Origin: a bacterium
Lineage (GTDB): Bacteria > Patescibacteriota > Saccharimonadia > Saccharimonadales > UBA4665
Assembly: GCA_021833065.1 (NCBI GenBank)
Contig: JAKBGO010000005.1
Location: 1 to 43,613, forward strand
Reading direction: 5' to 3'
DNA: 43,613 nucleotides
Shown: one piece after another, positions 29,012 through 37,303 of the stretch
How positions within the stretch are numbered: the first letter of the stretch is position 1
Layout: each line of letters begins with the position of its first letter
Translations under genes and position numbers: made by a program
Notes under the pieces: generated by a model
Database searches by the model: none
Told to the model about the DNA's origin: nothing
The model's input: the letters and a program-made list of their open reading frames with translations, nothing else

Positions 29012-29959
29012 ATGTCAAATAATTTATATACACCAAACATCGTTGATGTGAACGAGCATCATGATTCAAGCGCTACATTTGTTATCGAACCGCTACACAG
29101 CGGATATGGCAATACACTAGGAAATTCCCTGCGACGTGTGTTGTTGTCATCTATAGCCGGTGCTGCCGTGACTTCTTTTAAGATTGAAGGAATTACTCAT
29201 GAGTTCACTGACATAGACGGAGTCGTAGAAGACGTCGTAGACATTATGCAGAACATAAAAGGTATCCGTTTTAAAGTATACGGTGACGAAAAACATACTG
29301 TCCGTCTAACTAAGACAGGTAAAGGCAAAGTAACTGCAAAAGACATAGAGTCCAATGCTGATATTGAAATAGTTAACCCTGATCACGTCATAGCAACTAT
29401 AGACAATGATAAAACTAAGCTTGTAATCGATTTTGTAGTTGAAATTGGACGAGGATATAGAAGCATAGAAGAAAGTACCTCTCGTAAGGCTAGTGACATG
29501 ATTGCAGTAGATGCTATCTTTAGTCCTGTATTGAGAGTCAGATATAAGGTTGAGAATACCCGTGTTGGACAGGCTACCGATTTAGACAAGTTAATCTTAA
29601 CAGTTGATACAGACGGTTCCATAACACCACGCGATGCTTTCGAAGAGGCAGCTGCCATCTTAATCAATCAATATACTGCTTTAGCCGGTAAAACAAGAGT
29701 TACATTTACGCCCGAAGAGTCAGTTGAGGAATCAGATCCTAGTCAAAAAGAGAGTGATGATGAGGACAATTCTGTCTTGAATACTTCTATTGAAGACCTT
29801 AATCTTTCTGCTCGAACAACAAATGCTTTAATTAACAATGACATCCATACCATTAAAGATTTATTTAGTCTGAATGATGCTGAACTCAAGGATCTTAAAG
29901 GATTTGGTAGCCGGGCACTTGATGAAGTTAAAGAAAAATTAGCCGAATTGGAGCTTTAA
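29012..29959 (+). CDS. rpoA: DNA-directed RNA polymerase subunit alpha
   Basis: FVIEPLHSGYGNTLGNSLRRVLLSSIAGAAVTSFKIEG, C-terminal HhH-like LNLSARTTNALI. Confidence 0.97.
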   Translation: MSNNLYTPNIVDVNEHHDSSATFVIEPLHSGYGNTLGNSLRRVLLSSIAGAAVTSFKIEGITHEFTDIDGVVEDVVDIMQNIKGIRFKVYGDEKHTVRLTKTGKGKVTAKDIESNADIEIVNPDHVIATIDNDKTKLVIDFVVEIGRGYRSIEESTSRKASDMIAVDAIFSPVLRVRYKVENTRVGQATDLDKLILTVDTDGSITPRDAFEEAAAILINQYTALAGKTRVTFTPEESVEESDPSQKESDDEDNSVLNTSIEDLNLSARTTNALINNDIHTIKDLFSLNDAELKDLKGFGSRALDEVKEKLAELEL

Positions 29960-29962
29960 GTC

Positions 29963-30388
29963 ATGCATCGTCACGGTTATAAAGGTAGAAAATTTCACCG
30001 TAAAACAGATCAAAGAACTGCTTTGATAAAAGGTCTTGCAGATTCGTTAATTAAATATGAATCTATCAAAACCTCATATTTTAAAGCTAAAGAACTAGTT
30101 CCTTATGTTGAAAAACTGATTACTAAATCTAAAATTGGCGATCTTCACAATAGAAGACAAGTAATCGCTAAACTTCAAACCCTTGCTAGTGCTAATAAAC
30201 TTGTTGATGAGATTGCACCGAAATTAACAAAGAGAAATTCAGGATATCTCAGAATTACTAAGTTAGAAAACCGCAGAGGCGACAATGCATTGATGGCTCA
30301 AGTTTCCTTTGTTGACGATCTTTCAACTGTCAAACCTAAAGAAACTAGCGTTAAATCAGAAACTAAAGCTGAGGCGGAGATTAAATAA
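29963..30388 (+). CDS. rplQ: 50S ribosomal protein L17
   Basis: MHRHGYKGRKFHRKTDQRTALIKGLADSLI. Confidence 0.96.
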   Translation: MHRHGYKGRKFHRKTDQRTALIKGLADSLIKYESIKTSYFKAKELVPYVEKLITKSKIGDLHNRRQVIAKLQTLASANKLVDEIAPKLTKRNSGYLRITKLENRRGDNALMAQVSFVDDLSTVKPKETSVKSETKAEAEIK

Positions 30389-30828
30389 TGAAAACTTATA
30401 GTGCAAAACCGACAGACATAACAAGAACTTGGTATGTTGTCGATGCAAAAGATTTAAGTTTAGGCAGACTATCTACTAAAATTGCAACCATATTGATGGG
30501 TAAAAACAAACCTGAATTTACTAAACACATTGACTGTGGTGATTACGTAGTTGTTATTAACTCTGATCAACTTGCGGTAACTGGTCAGAAATTAACCGAT
30601 AAATCTTATTATCACCATTCAAAATACCCAGGTGGAATAAAAGAAATTAAGTTAAAGGATCAGATATCAAAAGATTCAACGCAGGTTGTGATTACCGCTG
30701 TTAAGGGCATGATACCTGAAAACCGTCTCAAAACCGATAGATTATCTAGATTAAAAGTATACAGTGGCGATACACATCCCCACATGCCCCAAAACCCTGT
30801 TAAACTTTCTATGAAGGGAGCCAAGTAA
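30388..30828 (+). CDS. rplM: 50S ribosomal protein L13
   Basis: WYVVDAKDLSLGRLSTKIATILMGKNKPEFTKHIDCGDYVVVINSD. Confidence 0.97.
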   Translation: MKTYSAKPTDITRTWYVVDAKDLSLGRLSTKIATILMGKNKPEFTKHIDCGDYVVVINSDQLAVTGQKLTDKSYYHHSKYPGGIKEIKLKDQISKDSTQVVITAVKGMIPENRLKTDRLSRLKVYSGDTHPHMPQNPVKLSMKGAK

Positions 30829-31226
30829 TGGTTAAGCAAGAATATTATTATGCATTGGGTAGAAGAAAAAGCTCAACTGCTAGAGTGCGATTAATACCAG
30901 GAACTGGAAAGATAACCGTAAACGGCAAATCAGTCGATGATTATTTTTCTAATTCTAAAACTATCAATTCTAAAATTGTCGAGCCCTTTATTTTACTAGA
31001 TTTATTCAATAAATACGATGCATCAGTAATTGTTTCCGGCGGAGGTCATAGTTCGCAGTCTGAAGCTATCAGATTGGCTATTTCTAAGGCCTTAGTATTG
31101 GTCAATGGTGATTATAAAAGCACACTTAAGCGATCGGATTTATTATCTCGTGATTCAAGAGATAAAGAGCGTAAAAAATTCGGTCTTAAGGGTGCCAGAA
31201 AACAAAGACAATTTACTAAGCGTTAG
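30828..31226 (+). CDS. rpsI: 30S ribosomal protein S9
   Basis: YALGRRKSSTARVRLIPGTGKITVNGK, DSRDKERKKFGLKGARKQRQFTKR. Confidence 0.97.
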   Translation: MVKQEYYYALGRRKSSTARVRLIPGTGKITVNGKSVDDYFSNSKTINSKIVEPFILLDLFNKYDASVIVSGGGHSSQSEAIRLAISKALVLVNGDYKSTLKRSDLLSRDSRDKERKKFGLKGARKQRQFTKR

Positions 31227-31259
31227 TCTTTTGTTCCAATACTGTATAATAATTTACAA

Positions 31260-32288
31260 ATGGATAAATCTATCATATTAACCGGTGTAAGAGCTAATGC
31301 CGATTTTACACTTGGAAACTATTTGGGTGCAATAGTACCCATGGTAAATTTGCAAAAAAAATTTTCAAAAGAACATCAGATTAATATCTTTGTTCCTGAT
31401 CTACATAGTTTTACTACCCCAGTCAACCATAAAGATCTTTATTTAAGTATTATTAGAAGTTTGAAATACTACGTCGCTGCAGGTATATCACTAAATGACG
31501 ATAATGTTTTTATATATAGACAGAGTTACATAGCTTCTCATAGTGAACTTACTATCATACTAAATAATTTTACTTATTTTGGCGAGCTATCGCGTATGAC
31601 TCAGTTTAAGGAAAAAAGAGATGACGATGATAATGTTTCTGCAGGGTTATTCGACTACCCTGTTCTTATGGCAGCGGACATATTACTTTATGGTGCTCAT
31701 TGGGTCCCTGTCGGAGAAGATCAAAGACAACATCTTGAGCTTGCGAGAGATATAGCAATTAGGGTCAATAACAAATTTAACTCTGAAATTTTCGTCGTTC
31801 CCGAGGAATGGTCGAAACAACAGCAGTTTATAGGTCGCAGTGACGGTATTAGGATTAGAAGTTTGACTAATCCTACTAAAAAAATGTCAAAATCCGATAC
31901 TGATCCAAATGGATCTATATTACTTTCCGACGAACCCGAAATTGCAAGTAAAAAGATATTGTCGGCTACCACAGACTCTAACGGTATAATTGAATTTGAT
32001 ATGGAAAAAAATCCAGGCGTCTCTAACCTTATTCACATACTATCTTTATTAATCGATGAACCGCTTGAAAAAACAATTAAAAACTGGGATGGTAAAACTA
32101 ATTATTTAGAGTTGAAACAGGCTGTCGCGGATGAGGTAAAGCTATTATTACAGAATATCAAAAAAAATATGTCGAATATTGATGAATCTGAGCTAATGAG
32201 AAAACTTGAATCAAGCGAGTATTTAATGAGGGATGTTGCTGTTCAGAGATTATATAAGATACAGCAAGCCGTAGGCCTAAGACCTTAA
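31260..32288 (+). CDS. trpS: tryptophanyl-tRNA synthetase
   Basis: TLGNYLGAI (HIGH-like), LMAADILLYGAHWVPVGEDQRQHLELARDIA, KKMSKSDTDPNGSI (KMSKS). Confidence 0.95.
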   Translation: MDKSIILTGVRANADFTLGNYLGAIVPMVNLQKKFSKEHQINIFVPDLHSFTTPVNHKDLYLSIIRSLKYYVAAGISLNDDNVFIYRQSYIASHSELTIILNNFTYFGELSRMTQFKEKRDDDDNVSAGLFDYPVLMAADILLYGAHWVPVGEDQRQHLELARDIAIRVNNKFNSEIFVVPEEWSKQQQFIGRSDGIRIRSLTNPTKKMSKSDTDPNGSILLSDEPEIASKKILSATTDSNGIIEFDMEKNPGVSNLIHILSLLIDEPLEKTIKNWDGKTNYLELKQAVADEVKLLLQNIKKNMSNIDESELMRKLESSEYLMRDVAVQRLYKIQQAVGLRP

Positions 32289-33166
32289 TGAAATTGGTAT
32301 ATACTAATCCGACGAAATCCCGACTCGATTATTACCTAACTACTGAACTGAAAGATTTTAATAGGTCAGTCATTACAAAACTTATAAAAAATGGTGAAGT
32401 ATTAATTAATGGAAAATTGGCATCTAAAGCAGGACAGAAGGTTGGTTTTAATGACATTTTAGAGATTAAATTAGAAAAGTTATCTATAAATTCACAAGAT
32501 AAAAACATTAAGTTAAAAATTATTTTTGAGGACGAAAATGTGGTAGTAGTCGAAAAACCCATTGGACTGCTTTCTCATTCCAAGGGAGACTATAACCCTG
32601 AAGTAACCGTAAACTCTTTATTAATAACTAAAACAACTGGAATATCCAATGAAAGAGGTGGAATAGTACATAGATTAGACCGTGCAACCGATGGAGTAAT
32701 GATATATGCCAAAAATGAAACAAGTTTAAAATATTTACAGAAATTATTTTCTCAAAGAAAAGTTGTTAAAGAATATTATGCTGTTACCGAAGGTATTCCA
32801 ATAGAGACCGAAGCTATTATAGATATGCCTATAAAAAGAGATACAAAAAACCCAAAAAAATTTATTGTAAATCCTGAGGGAAGAGTCGCTAAAACAGAGT
32901 ATGAGGTGATAAAAACAAATCAACAAAAAAATCTCGCATTAATTAAGTTACTGCCATATACCGGTAGAACGCATCAATTGAGGGTTCATCTGAAGTCGAT
33001 TGGTTGCCCAATAGTTGGAGACCCATTGTATAATCAAAAAAGCAGTTCTAAATACGATAGAATGTATCTTCATGCATATAGGTTAACGTTAAAATTGCCA
33101 GGAAGTAGTAATGTATCTGATTTTATTTCAGAAGTGCCTGAAGATTTTTACGAAATAGTAAAATAG
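32288..33166 (+). CDS. RluA/RluD-family pseudouridine synthase
   Basis: N-terminal S4-like domain; VVVEKPIGLLSHS, GGIVHRLDRATDGVMIYAK, GRTHQLRVHLKSIGCPIVGDPLY. Confidence 0.93.
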   Translation: MKLVYTNPTKSRLDYYLTTELKDFNRSVITKLIKNGEVLINGKLASKAGQKVGFNDILEIKLEKLSINSQDKNIKLKIIFEDENVVVVEKPIGLLSHSKGDYNPEVTVNSLLITKTTGISNERGGIVHRLDRATDGVMIYAKNETSLKYLQKLFSQRKVVKEYYAVTEGIPIETEAIIDMPIKRDTKNPKKFIVNPEGRVAKTEYEVIKTNQQKNLALIKLLPYTGRTHQLRVHLKSIGCPIVGDPLYNQKSSSKYDRMYLHAYRLTLKLPGSSNVSDFISEVPEDFYEIVK

Positions 33167-33170
33167 TGAT

Positions 33171-34022
33171 ATGGATGAATTAGCATTCCCTGTAAATAAA
33201 TTTGTGATAAAACAGATTGACTCTTTTGAGTTAAATCCTTCAAATAACTTATTACTTTATGGACCAATCGGAGTTGGAAAACTATCAATTGCAAAGCTAT
33301 TAGCAAACAAATTATCGAAGACGAACAACATCGCAAATTCTGGACAAATCACAATTATAAACTTTAATGATGTCAAATCTTCGATTGATGAGATTAGGAA
33401 TATTAGGGGCAACGTAATTTTAAAATCTACCAATACTATTGACCGCGTATTCATTTTAGATAACTTCGAAAAACTATCATTGCCAGCATACAATGCTTTT
33501 TTAAAGACTTTAGAAGAACCACCGGCAGGAATTTGTTTTATCATTTGTGCATCTGACAAAACATCTATTCCTGTAACTATATTATCGAGATTAAATTCAA
33601 TTAATGTTATTCCACCAAATCAGGAACTTTCAATTGAATACTTTAAATCAAAGTATCCAAAAATCACTATCAAAAATATTGAGAAGATTTTTCAATTAAA
33701 TTCTGGTTTACCGAGATTGATTGATCAAGATTTAATGAATTTTGATTTGACTGAAGACAGCGTTATTAACCTGGCCAAGCGTTTCTTTTCTGTCGACGGA
33801 ACCGAAAAACTGATGATGATTAATGAATTGTATAAGAGCAGGGAAGATTGTGCTTTGTTCTTGAAGATGGTGCATTCGTTGTCGGAGGCTGCCATAAAGA
33901 ATAATTCAAAAAATAAAATCTGGCAAAAAATGTACTCTAGCAGTCTAGCAGCAGTCGATCTTATTGAAAGTAATTCGCAGCCCCGGTTGGTATTACTAAA
34001 TTTTGTCAATGAAATAATCTGA
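33171..34022 (+). CDS. holB: AAA+ ATPase, DNA polymerase III delta-prime/clamp-loader-like
   Basis: LLLYGPIGVGKLSIAKLLAN (P-loop), RVFILDNFEKLSLPAYNAFLKTLEEPPAGICFIICASDKTSIPVTILSRLNSI. Confidence 0.8.
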   Translation: MDELAFPVNKFVIKQIDSFELNPSNNLLLYGPIGVGKLSIAKLLANKLSKTNNIANSGQITIINFNDVKSSIDEIRNIRGNVILKSTNTIDRVFILDNFEKLSLPAYNAFLKTLEEPPAGICFIICASDKTSIPVTILSRLNSINVIPPNQELSIEYFKSKYPKITIKNIEKIFQLNSGLPRLIDQDLMNFDLTEDSVINLAKRFFSVDGTEKLMMINELYKSREDCALFLKMVHSLSEAAIKNNSKNKIWQKMYSSSLAAVDLIESNSQPRLVLLNFVNEII

Positions 34023-34044
34023 TAATAGAGGTATAATATATACA

Positions 34045-34698
34045 ATGTACGAAATATCGATAGTACTATTGTTTGGTTTTTTAACTATTTTTCACTCCAA
34101 GATAAGGGAAGACGAATATGCCTCTATATCTCGAAAGATTAGCGATCGACTATCTAAGCTGTGGGATATAGCTCATATATCAATGAGAGAAAACAGGTTA
34201 TTGAGAGCTGAAAAAGCACTCCTGTTGATCTTAAAACTCGATGAAAAAAATGCCGCTGCATATAACCGATTAGGTATTTTATATGCTAAGAGAAAAGAAT
34301 ACAAAGATGCCATCGATTGCTTTGAAATAGCATCGAGTATTGAATCATCGCCTTCAAGTCTTCATAACTTAGGTCTTATATATTTTGAAACAGAAAATTA
34401 TGATAAAGCCGCAATAGCATTTGAAGAAGCTATCAGGCTAGAGCCGAAATTCGGTGCAAGACATGTGGCGTATGCTAAAGTTCAGGAAAAATTAAATAAC
34501 CAGAAATTAATGATTGCATCACTTGAAAACGCGGTTAGGTTGGAACCTACTAGACAAACTCTTAATCTGCTTCACAAAGCCTACAAGGATAATGGTATGA
34601 CTAAAGAAGCTGATAAGATAGCGTATCGTATAAAAAAACTTAAAAAATCTCCGATTCGGCTTAAGCCTTTAAACAGGGCTAAGAGAGTTGTAGTTTAA
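34045..34698 (+). CDS. TPR-repeat protein with N-terminal hydrophobic segment
   Basis: Tandem TPRs: AAYNRLGILYAKRKEYKDAIDCFEIA, SLHNLGLIYFETENYDKAAIAFEEAIRLEPK. Confidence 0.88.
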   Translation: MYEISIVLLFGFLTIFHSKIREDEYASISRKISDRLSKLWDIAHISMRENRLLRAEKALLLILKLDEKNAAAYNRLGILYAKRKEYKDAIDCFEIASSIESSPSSLHNLGLIYFETENYDKAAIAFEEAIRLEPKFGARHVAYAKVQEKLNNQKLMIASLENAVRLEPTRQTLNLLHKAYKDNGMTKEADKIAYRIKKLKKSPIRLKPLNRAKRVVV

Positions 34699-34735
34699 TT
34701 CTTATTTTGATAAACTTTAATGGTATAAAATAACT

Positions 34736-34811
34736 GCCGACATAGCTCAGTGGCCAGAGCGGCTGTTTTGTAAACAGCGGGTCGTGGGTTCAAATCCCTC
34801 TGTCGGCTCCA
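34736..34811 (+). tRNA. tRNA-Thr(UGU)
   Basis: Acceptor GCCGACA/TGTCGGC, anticodon loop ttTGTaa, T-loop gttcaaatc, encoded CCA. Confidence 0.95.
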
Positions 34812-34820
34812 AATAATTTA

Positions 34821-34906
34821 GCAGGGATAGTGAAGCGGTCAAACACGGGTGACTGTAAATCATCTGGCTTTCGCCTTCGGGGGTTCGAATCCCTCTCCCT
34901 GCACCA
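34821..34906 (+). tRNA. tRNA-Tyr(GUA)
   Basis: Acceptor gcaggga/tccctgc, anticodon loop ctGTAaa, long variable arm, T-loop gttcgaatc, encoded CCA. Confidence 0.95.
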
Positions 34907-34919
34907 TAGGTAGTAATTT

Positions 34920-34995
34920 GCCGTCTTAGCTCAGCTGGTAGAGCGCTTCCATGGTAAGGAAGAGGTCTCGGGTTCAAGTCCCGAAGATGGCTCCA
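34920..34995 (+). tRNA. tRNA-Thr(GGU)
   Basis: Anticodon stem-loop cttcc-atGGTaa-ggaag, T-loop gttcaagtc, encoded CCA. Confidence 0.95.
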
Positions 34996-35014
34996 ATTTG
35001 TGATAAATATCGCT

Positions 35015-35043
35015 TTGACAATTAACATAAACGGAATTACAAT
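35015..35043 (+). promoter_or_regulatory. promoter (TTGACA-N17-TACAAT) of a small transcription unit
   Basis: -35 35015-35020, -10 35038-35043; next downstream element is a terminator at 35111-35137. Confidence 0.65.
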
Positions 35044-35049
35044 GCTAAT

Positions 35050-35137
35050 GTTAAGAATGAAAACAAAACCATTCTTAAAATTCAGGTAACTTGTACAAGT
35101 ACCACAAAAAACTCCGATTGATCACCGGAGTTTTTTT
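35050..35137 (+). ncRNA. candidate small RNA or leader-peptide unit (~88 nt)
   Basis: Promoter upstream; hairpins TTAAGAATG/CATTCTTAA (9 bp), GGT(a)ACTTGTACAAGTACC, terminator ACTCCG/CGGAGT + T7. Confidence 0.5.
35111..35137 (+). terminator. intrinsic terminator
   Basis: ACTCCG-attgatcac-CGGAGT stem followed by TTTTTTT. Confidence 0.85.
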
Positions 35138-35153
35138 ATTTTTTAGATTAATC

Positions 35154-35162
35154 TGTTATAAT
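35154..35162 (+). promoter_or_regulatory. extended -10 promoter (TGT-TATAAT) for rpmG
   Basis: TATAAT 35157-35162, ATG at 35173, no SD. Confidence 0.55.
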
Positions 35163-35172
35163 AGGATTCATT

Positions 35173-35376
35173 ATGGCAAAAAAAGATAGCAAACGAAAAA
35201 TTATCGGACTCGTTAGCGAAGAAAGCGGTGAAAGAATTTATTATACCTCAAAAAGTAGCTTCAATAGTCCAGATAAATTAACTCTTCGTAAGTACAGCCC
35301 TAAACTTAGAAAACACGTAGTTTTTACCGAGACTAAAAAGTCACTCGGAAGAAATGAAGTTAAGCCTAAAAAATAA
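35173..35376 (+). CDS. rpmG: 50S ribosomal protein L33 (cysteine-free)
   Basis: [27 protein letters not shown]...[25 protein letters not shown]. Confidence 0.9.
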   Translation: MAKKDSKRKIIGLVSEESGERIYYTSKSSFNSPDKLTLRKYSPKLRKHVVFTETKKSLGRNEVKPKK

Positions 35377-35378
35377 TA

Positions 35379-37301
35379 TTATACTTTAATATCTAGTATA
35401 GTATTAATTAACTCTGCATGGCTCCAGACCAAAGGATCAACACTTATTGGTTGGTTGTTGTGTGGATTTCTTTGTTCACTTAGTGTCCCCCCTGGCGATT
35501 TGTAATTACAGACCCACTCAATAATCTGCTTGGATTTATCAGCTTGGCCTAGTGAATTATATATTTGAGCCAACCATAAACTAGTCATAATCCAAGGGTT
35601 TCCTGGAGTTCTTGCATCTATTTTAAAATAATTATCGTTAAAGTAACGTATTACACCTTTACTTTCGTTTTTGTATACTAATTTATCTTCAACTGACTTT
35701 AGAGTGTTTAAAAATTTATCATCTTTTAAATCTGTACCTCCAAATAAATATATTCCATATAGCGACGACATATCGAGGGTTGTGTCATATTCAAATAATT
35801 TTTTTTCCGGATTAAATACAAATCCTTTAATATAGTAGTTTAGTTTATCATCATAAAGACGGTGTAAGTTATCTTTAATGGTGTTTGCTGCGTTAATCCA
35901 ATTCTCAATATACTGAGTGTCGTTTACCGATTTTGCTAGACTTGCTGCCGAATATAGTGCTGACATTACCAGCACAGAAGTGTAAGTAGTAGTTAGATAT
36001 TTTTCTTCCCAGAGATCATAGCTTGCGTGGGGTAAGCCGGTATTGATATCGATATAAGAGGACATGAAATTAGCTGCAGGTTCGACTAATTTTTTGAAAT
36101 AAAAATTTACCAGATCTATGTCGTTTGATTCTTTGAAGTATTGTTCTAAGATGTATACTACAATAGCTGTTTCGTCCTCTTGAATTGTGAGCCTCTGTCG
36201 TCCATTAAGCAGTTCAGAATGCCAAGTACTACCAACTGATTTATCTGGCTGATATTTATGCATTAAATAGCCGTCGGGAGTTATAACTTCAGAGCAAAAT
36301 TTAAAGAAATTTTTAGCTTCATCGAAATATTTTAATCTTATCAGGGGCCATATAGAGTACGAAGCATCTCTGGTCCAACAATATGCATAGTAATCTCTTC
36401 CATAATTAAAAATCGATGAGTCACCGCTTGCGATGATAGTGCCGTTGGCGTTGCAGTGAGCCTTAATTGTTAAAATACCTCTTTTAACTTCTTCTGCATA
36501 CGGTAGAGTCGATATGATAGAGTTATCTGCCCACCTTTTCCAATGATTTGATACGTAGCTTAATCGGTCTATCATTGATGTCATCATGTAATAGTCGTTC
36601 AGTTTACGCCCCTCATATATGTTCTCAACTGCTATCACCCAGTAGTCTATGGAAATAACTGTATTGGCAGGGAAATTTTTCTTAAATCTTATTGTGCTAT
36701 CAACTGACGAATGTTCGACTGGGTTGTTGGATAACTCGCCGTCCTCGGCATCCTTATACGTCCCTAATTTACCTTCTATATGGTAGTTTCCGACTGAATA
36801 TTGATCAAAGCTTTTTCCGTCGTCGAATTTACCATTAATAATCAACGATACCTTTCCACGATAATCATAGATATAGTTTTTATCCGGAACATATAAAACA
36901 GTATCACCTCGTCCTTCTGCTGATATCCTGAAAACCTGATGCATAAATACTCTAATTTCCCGGGTTTCGTCAGATAAATTATGAACGTCTATATGTCTAA
37001 TGAAGCTATTGAAATCACAATCCACATAATCGCTGAAGACAAGTTTTAATTTTAGTTCTTGGTTTTCCATTGTAATGTTGCTGACTAAACTGCCCTCAGT
37101 ATAGGCGAGATTGATTACCCAATCACCATCGTTTACCCAACTGAAACGGTTATCGACATAAACACCTATCTTGTGATGTAAACTGCGGGCCGTTGTTAAA
37201 TTATCTTGTCCGACATAGGGATAATAGAAATCATTAACTAGACCGTATCTATCGAGCCCTACAAAAAGCTGGTTATTACCTAGTACAATTGGTCGAGACA
37301 T
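35379..37301 (-). CDS. glycoside hydrolase family 15 (glucoamylase/trehalase-like)
   Basis: GNNQLFVGLDRYGLVNDFYYPYVGQDN; YAYCWTRDASYSIWPLIRL; RLTIQEDETAIVVYIL. Confidence 0.9.
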   Translation of the reverse strand: MSRPIVLGNNQLFVGLDRYGLVNDFYYPYVGQDNLTTARSLHHKIGVYVDNRFSWVNDGDWVINLAYTEGSLVSNITMENQELKLKLVFSDYVDCDFNSFIRHIDVHNLSDETREIRVFMHQVFRISAEGRGDTVLYVPDKNYIYDYRGKVSLIINGKFDDGKSFDQYSVGNYHIEGKLGTYKDAEDGELSNNPVEHSSVDSTIRFKKNFPANTVISIDYWVIAVENIYEGRKLNDYYMMTSMIDRLSYVSNHWKRWADNSIISTLPYAEEVKRGILTIKAHCNANGTIIASGDSSIFNYGRDYYAYCWTRDASYSIWPLIRLKYFDEAKNFFKFCSEVITPDGYLMHKYQPDKSVGSTWHSELLNGRQRLTIQEDETAIVVYILEQYFKESNDIDLVNFYFKKLVEPAANFMSSYIDINTGLPHASYDLWEEKYLTTTYTSVLVMSALYSAASLAKSVNDTQYIENWINAANTIKDNLHRLYDDKLNYYIKGFVFNPEKKLFEYDTTLDMSSLYGIYLFGGTDLKDDKFLNTLKSVEDKLVYKNESKGVIRYFNDNYFKIDARTPGNPWIMTSLWLAQIYNSLGQADKSKQIIEWVCNYKSPGGTLSEQRNPHNNQPISVDPLVWSHAELINTILDIKV

Positions 37302-37303
37302 TT

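Noticed and set aside
33363-33378. Repeat TTTAATGATGTCAAAT shared with 43472-43487
   Set aside because: Short, AT-rich, within two unrelated coding regions in different contexts; most likely coincidence.
33725-34045. 106-aa minus-strand ORF opposite the delta-prime-like gene
   Set aside because: Antisense shadow with biased composition; the plus-strand gene has a clear AAA+ signature.
34747-35028. 93-aa minus-strand ORF (RDLNPRPLPYHGSALPAEL / GRGIRTPEGE motifs)
   Set aside because: It is the antisense translation of the three-tRNA cluster, a classic spurious ORF; the tRNAs fully explain the sequence.
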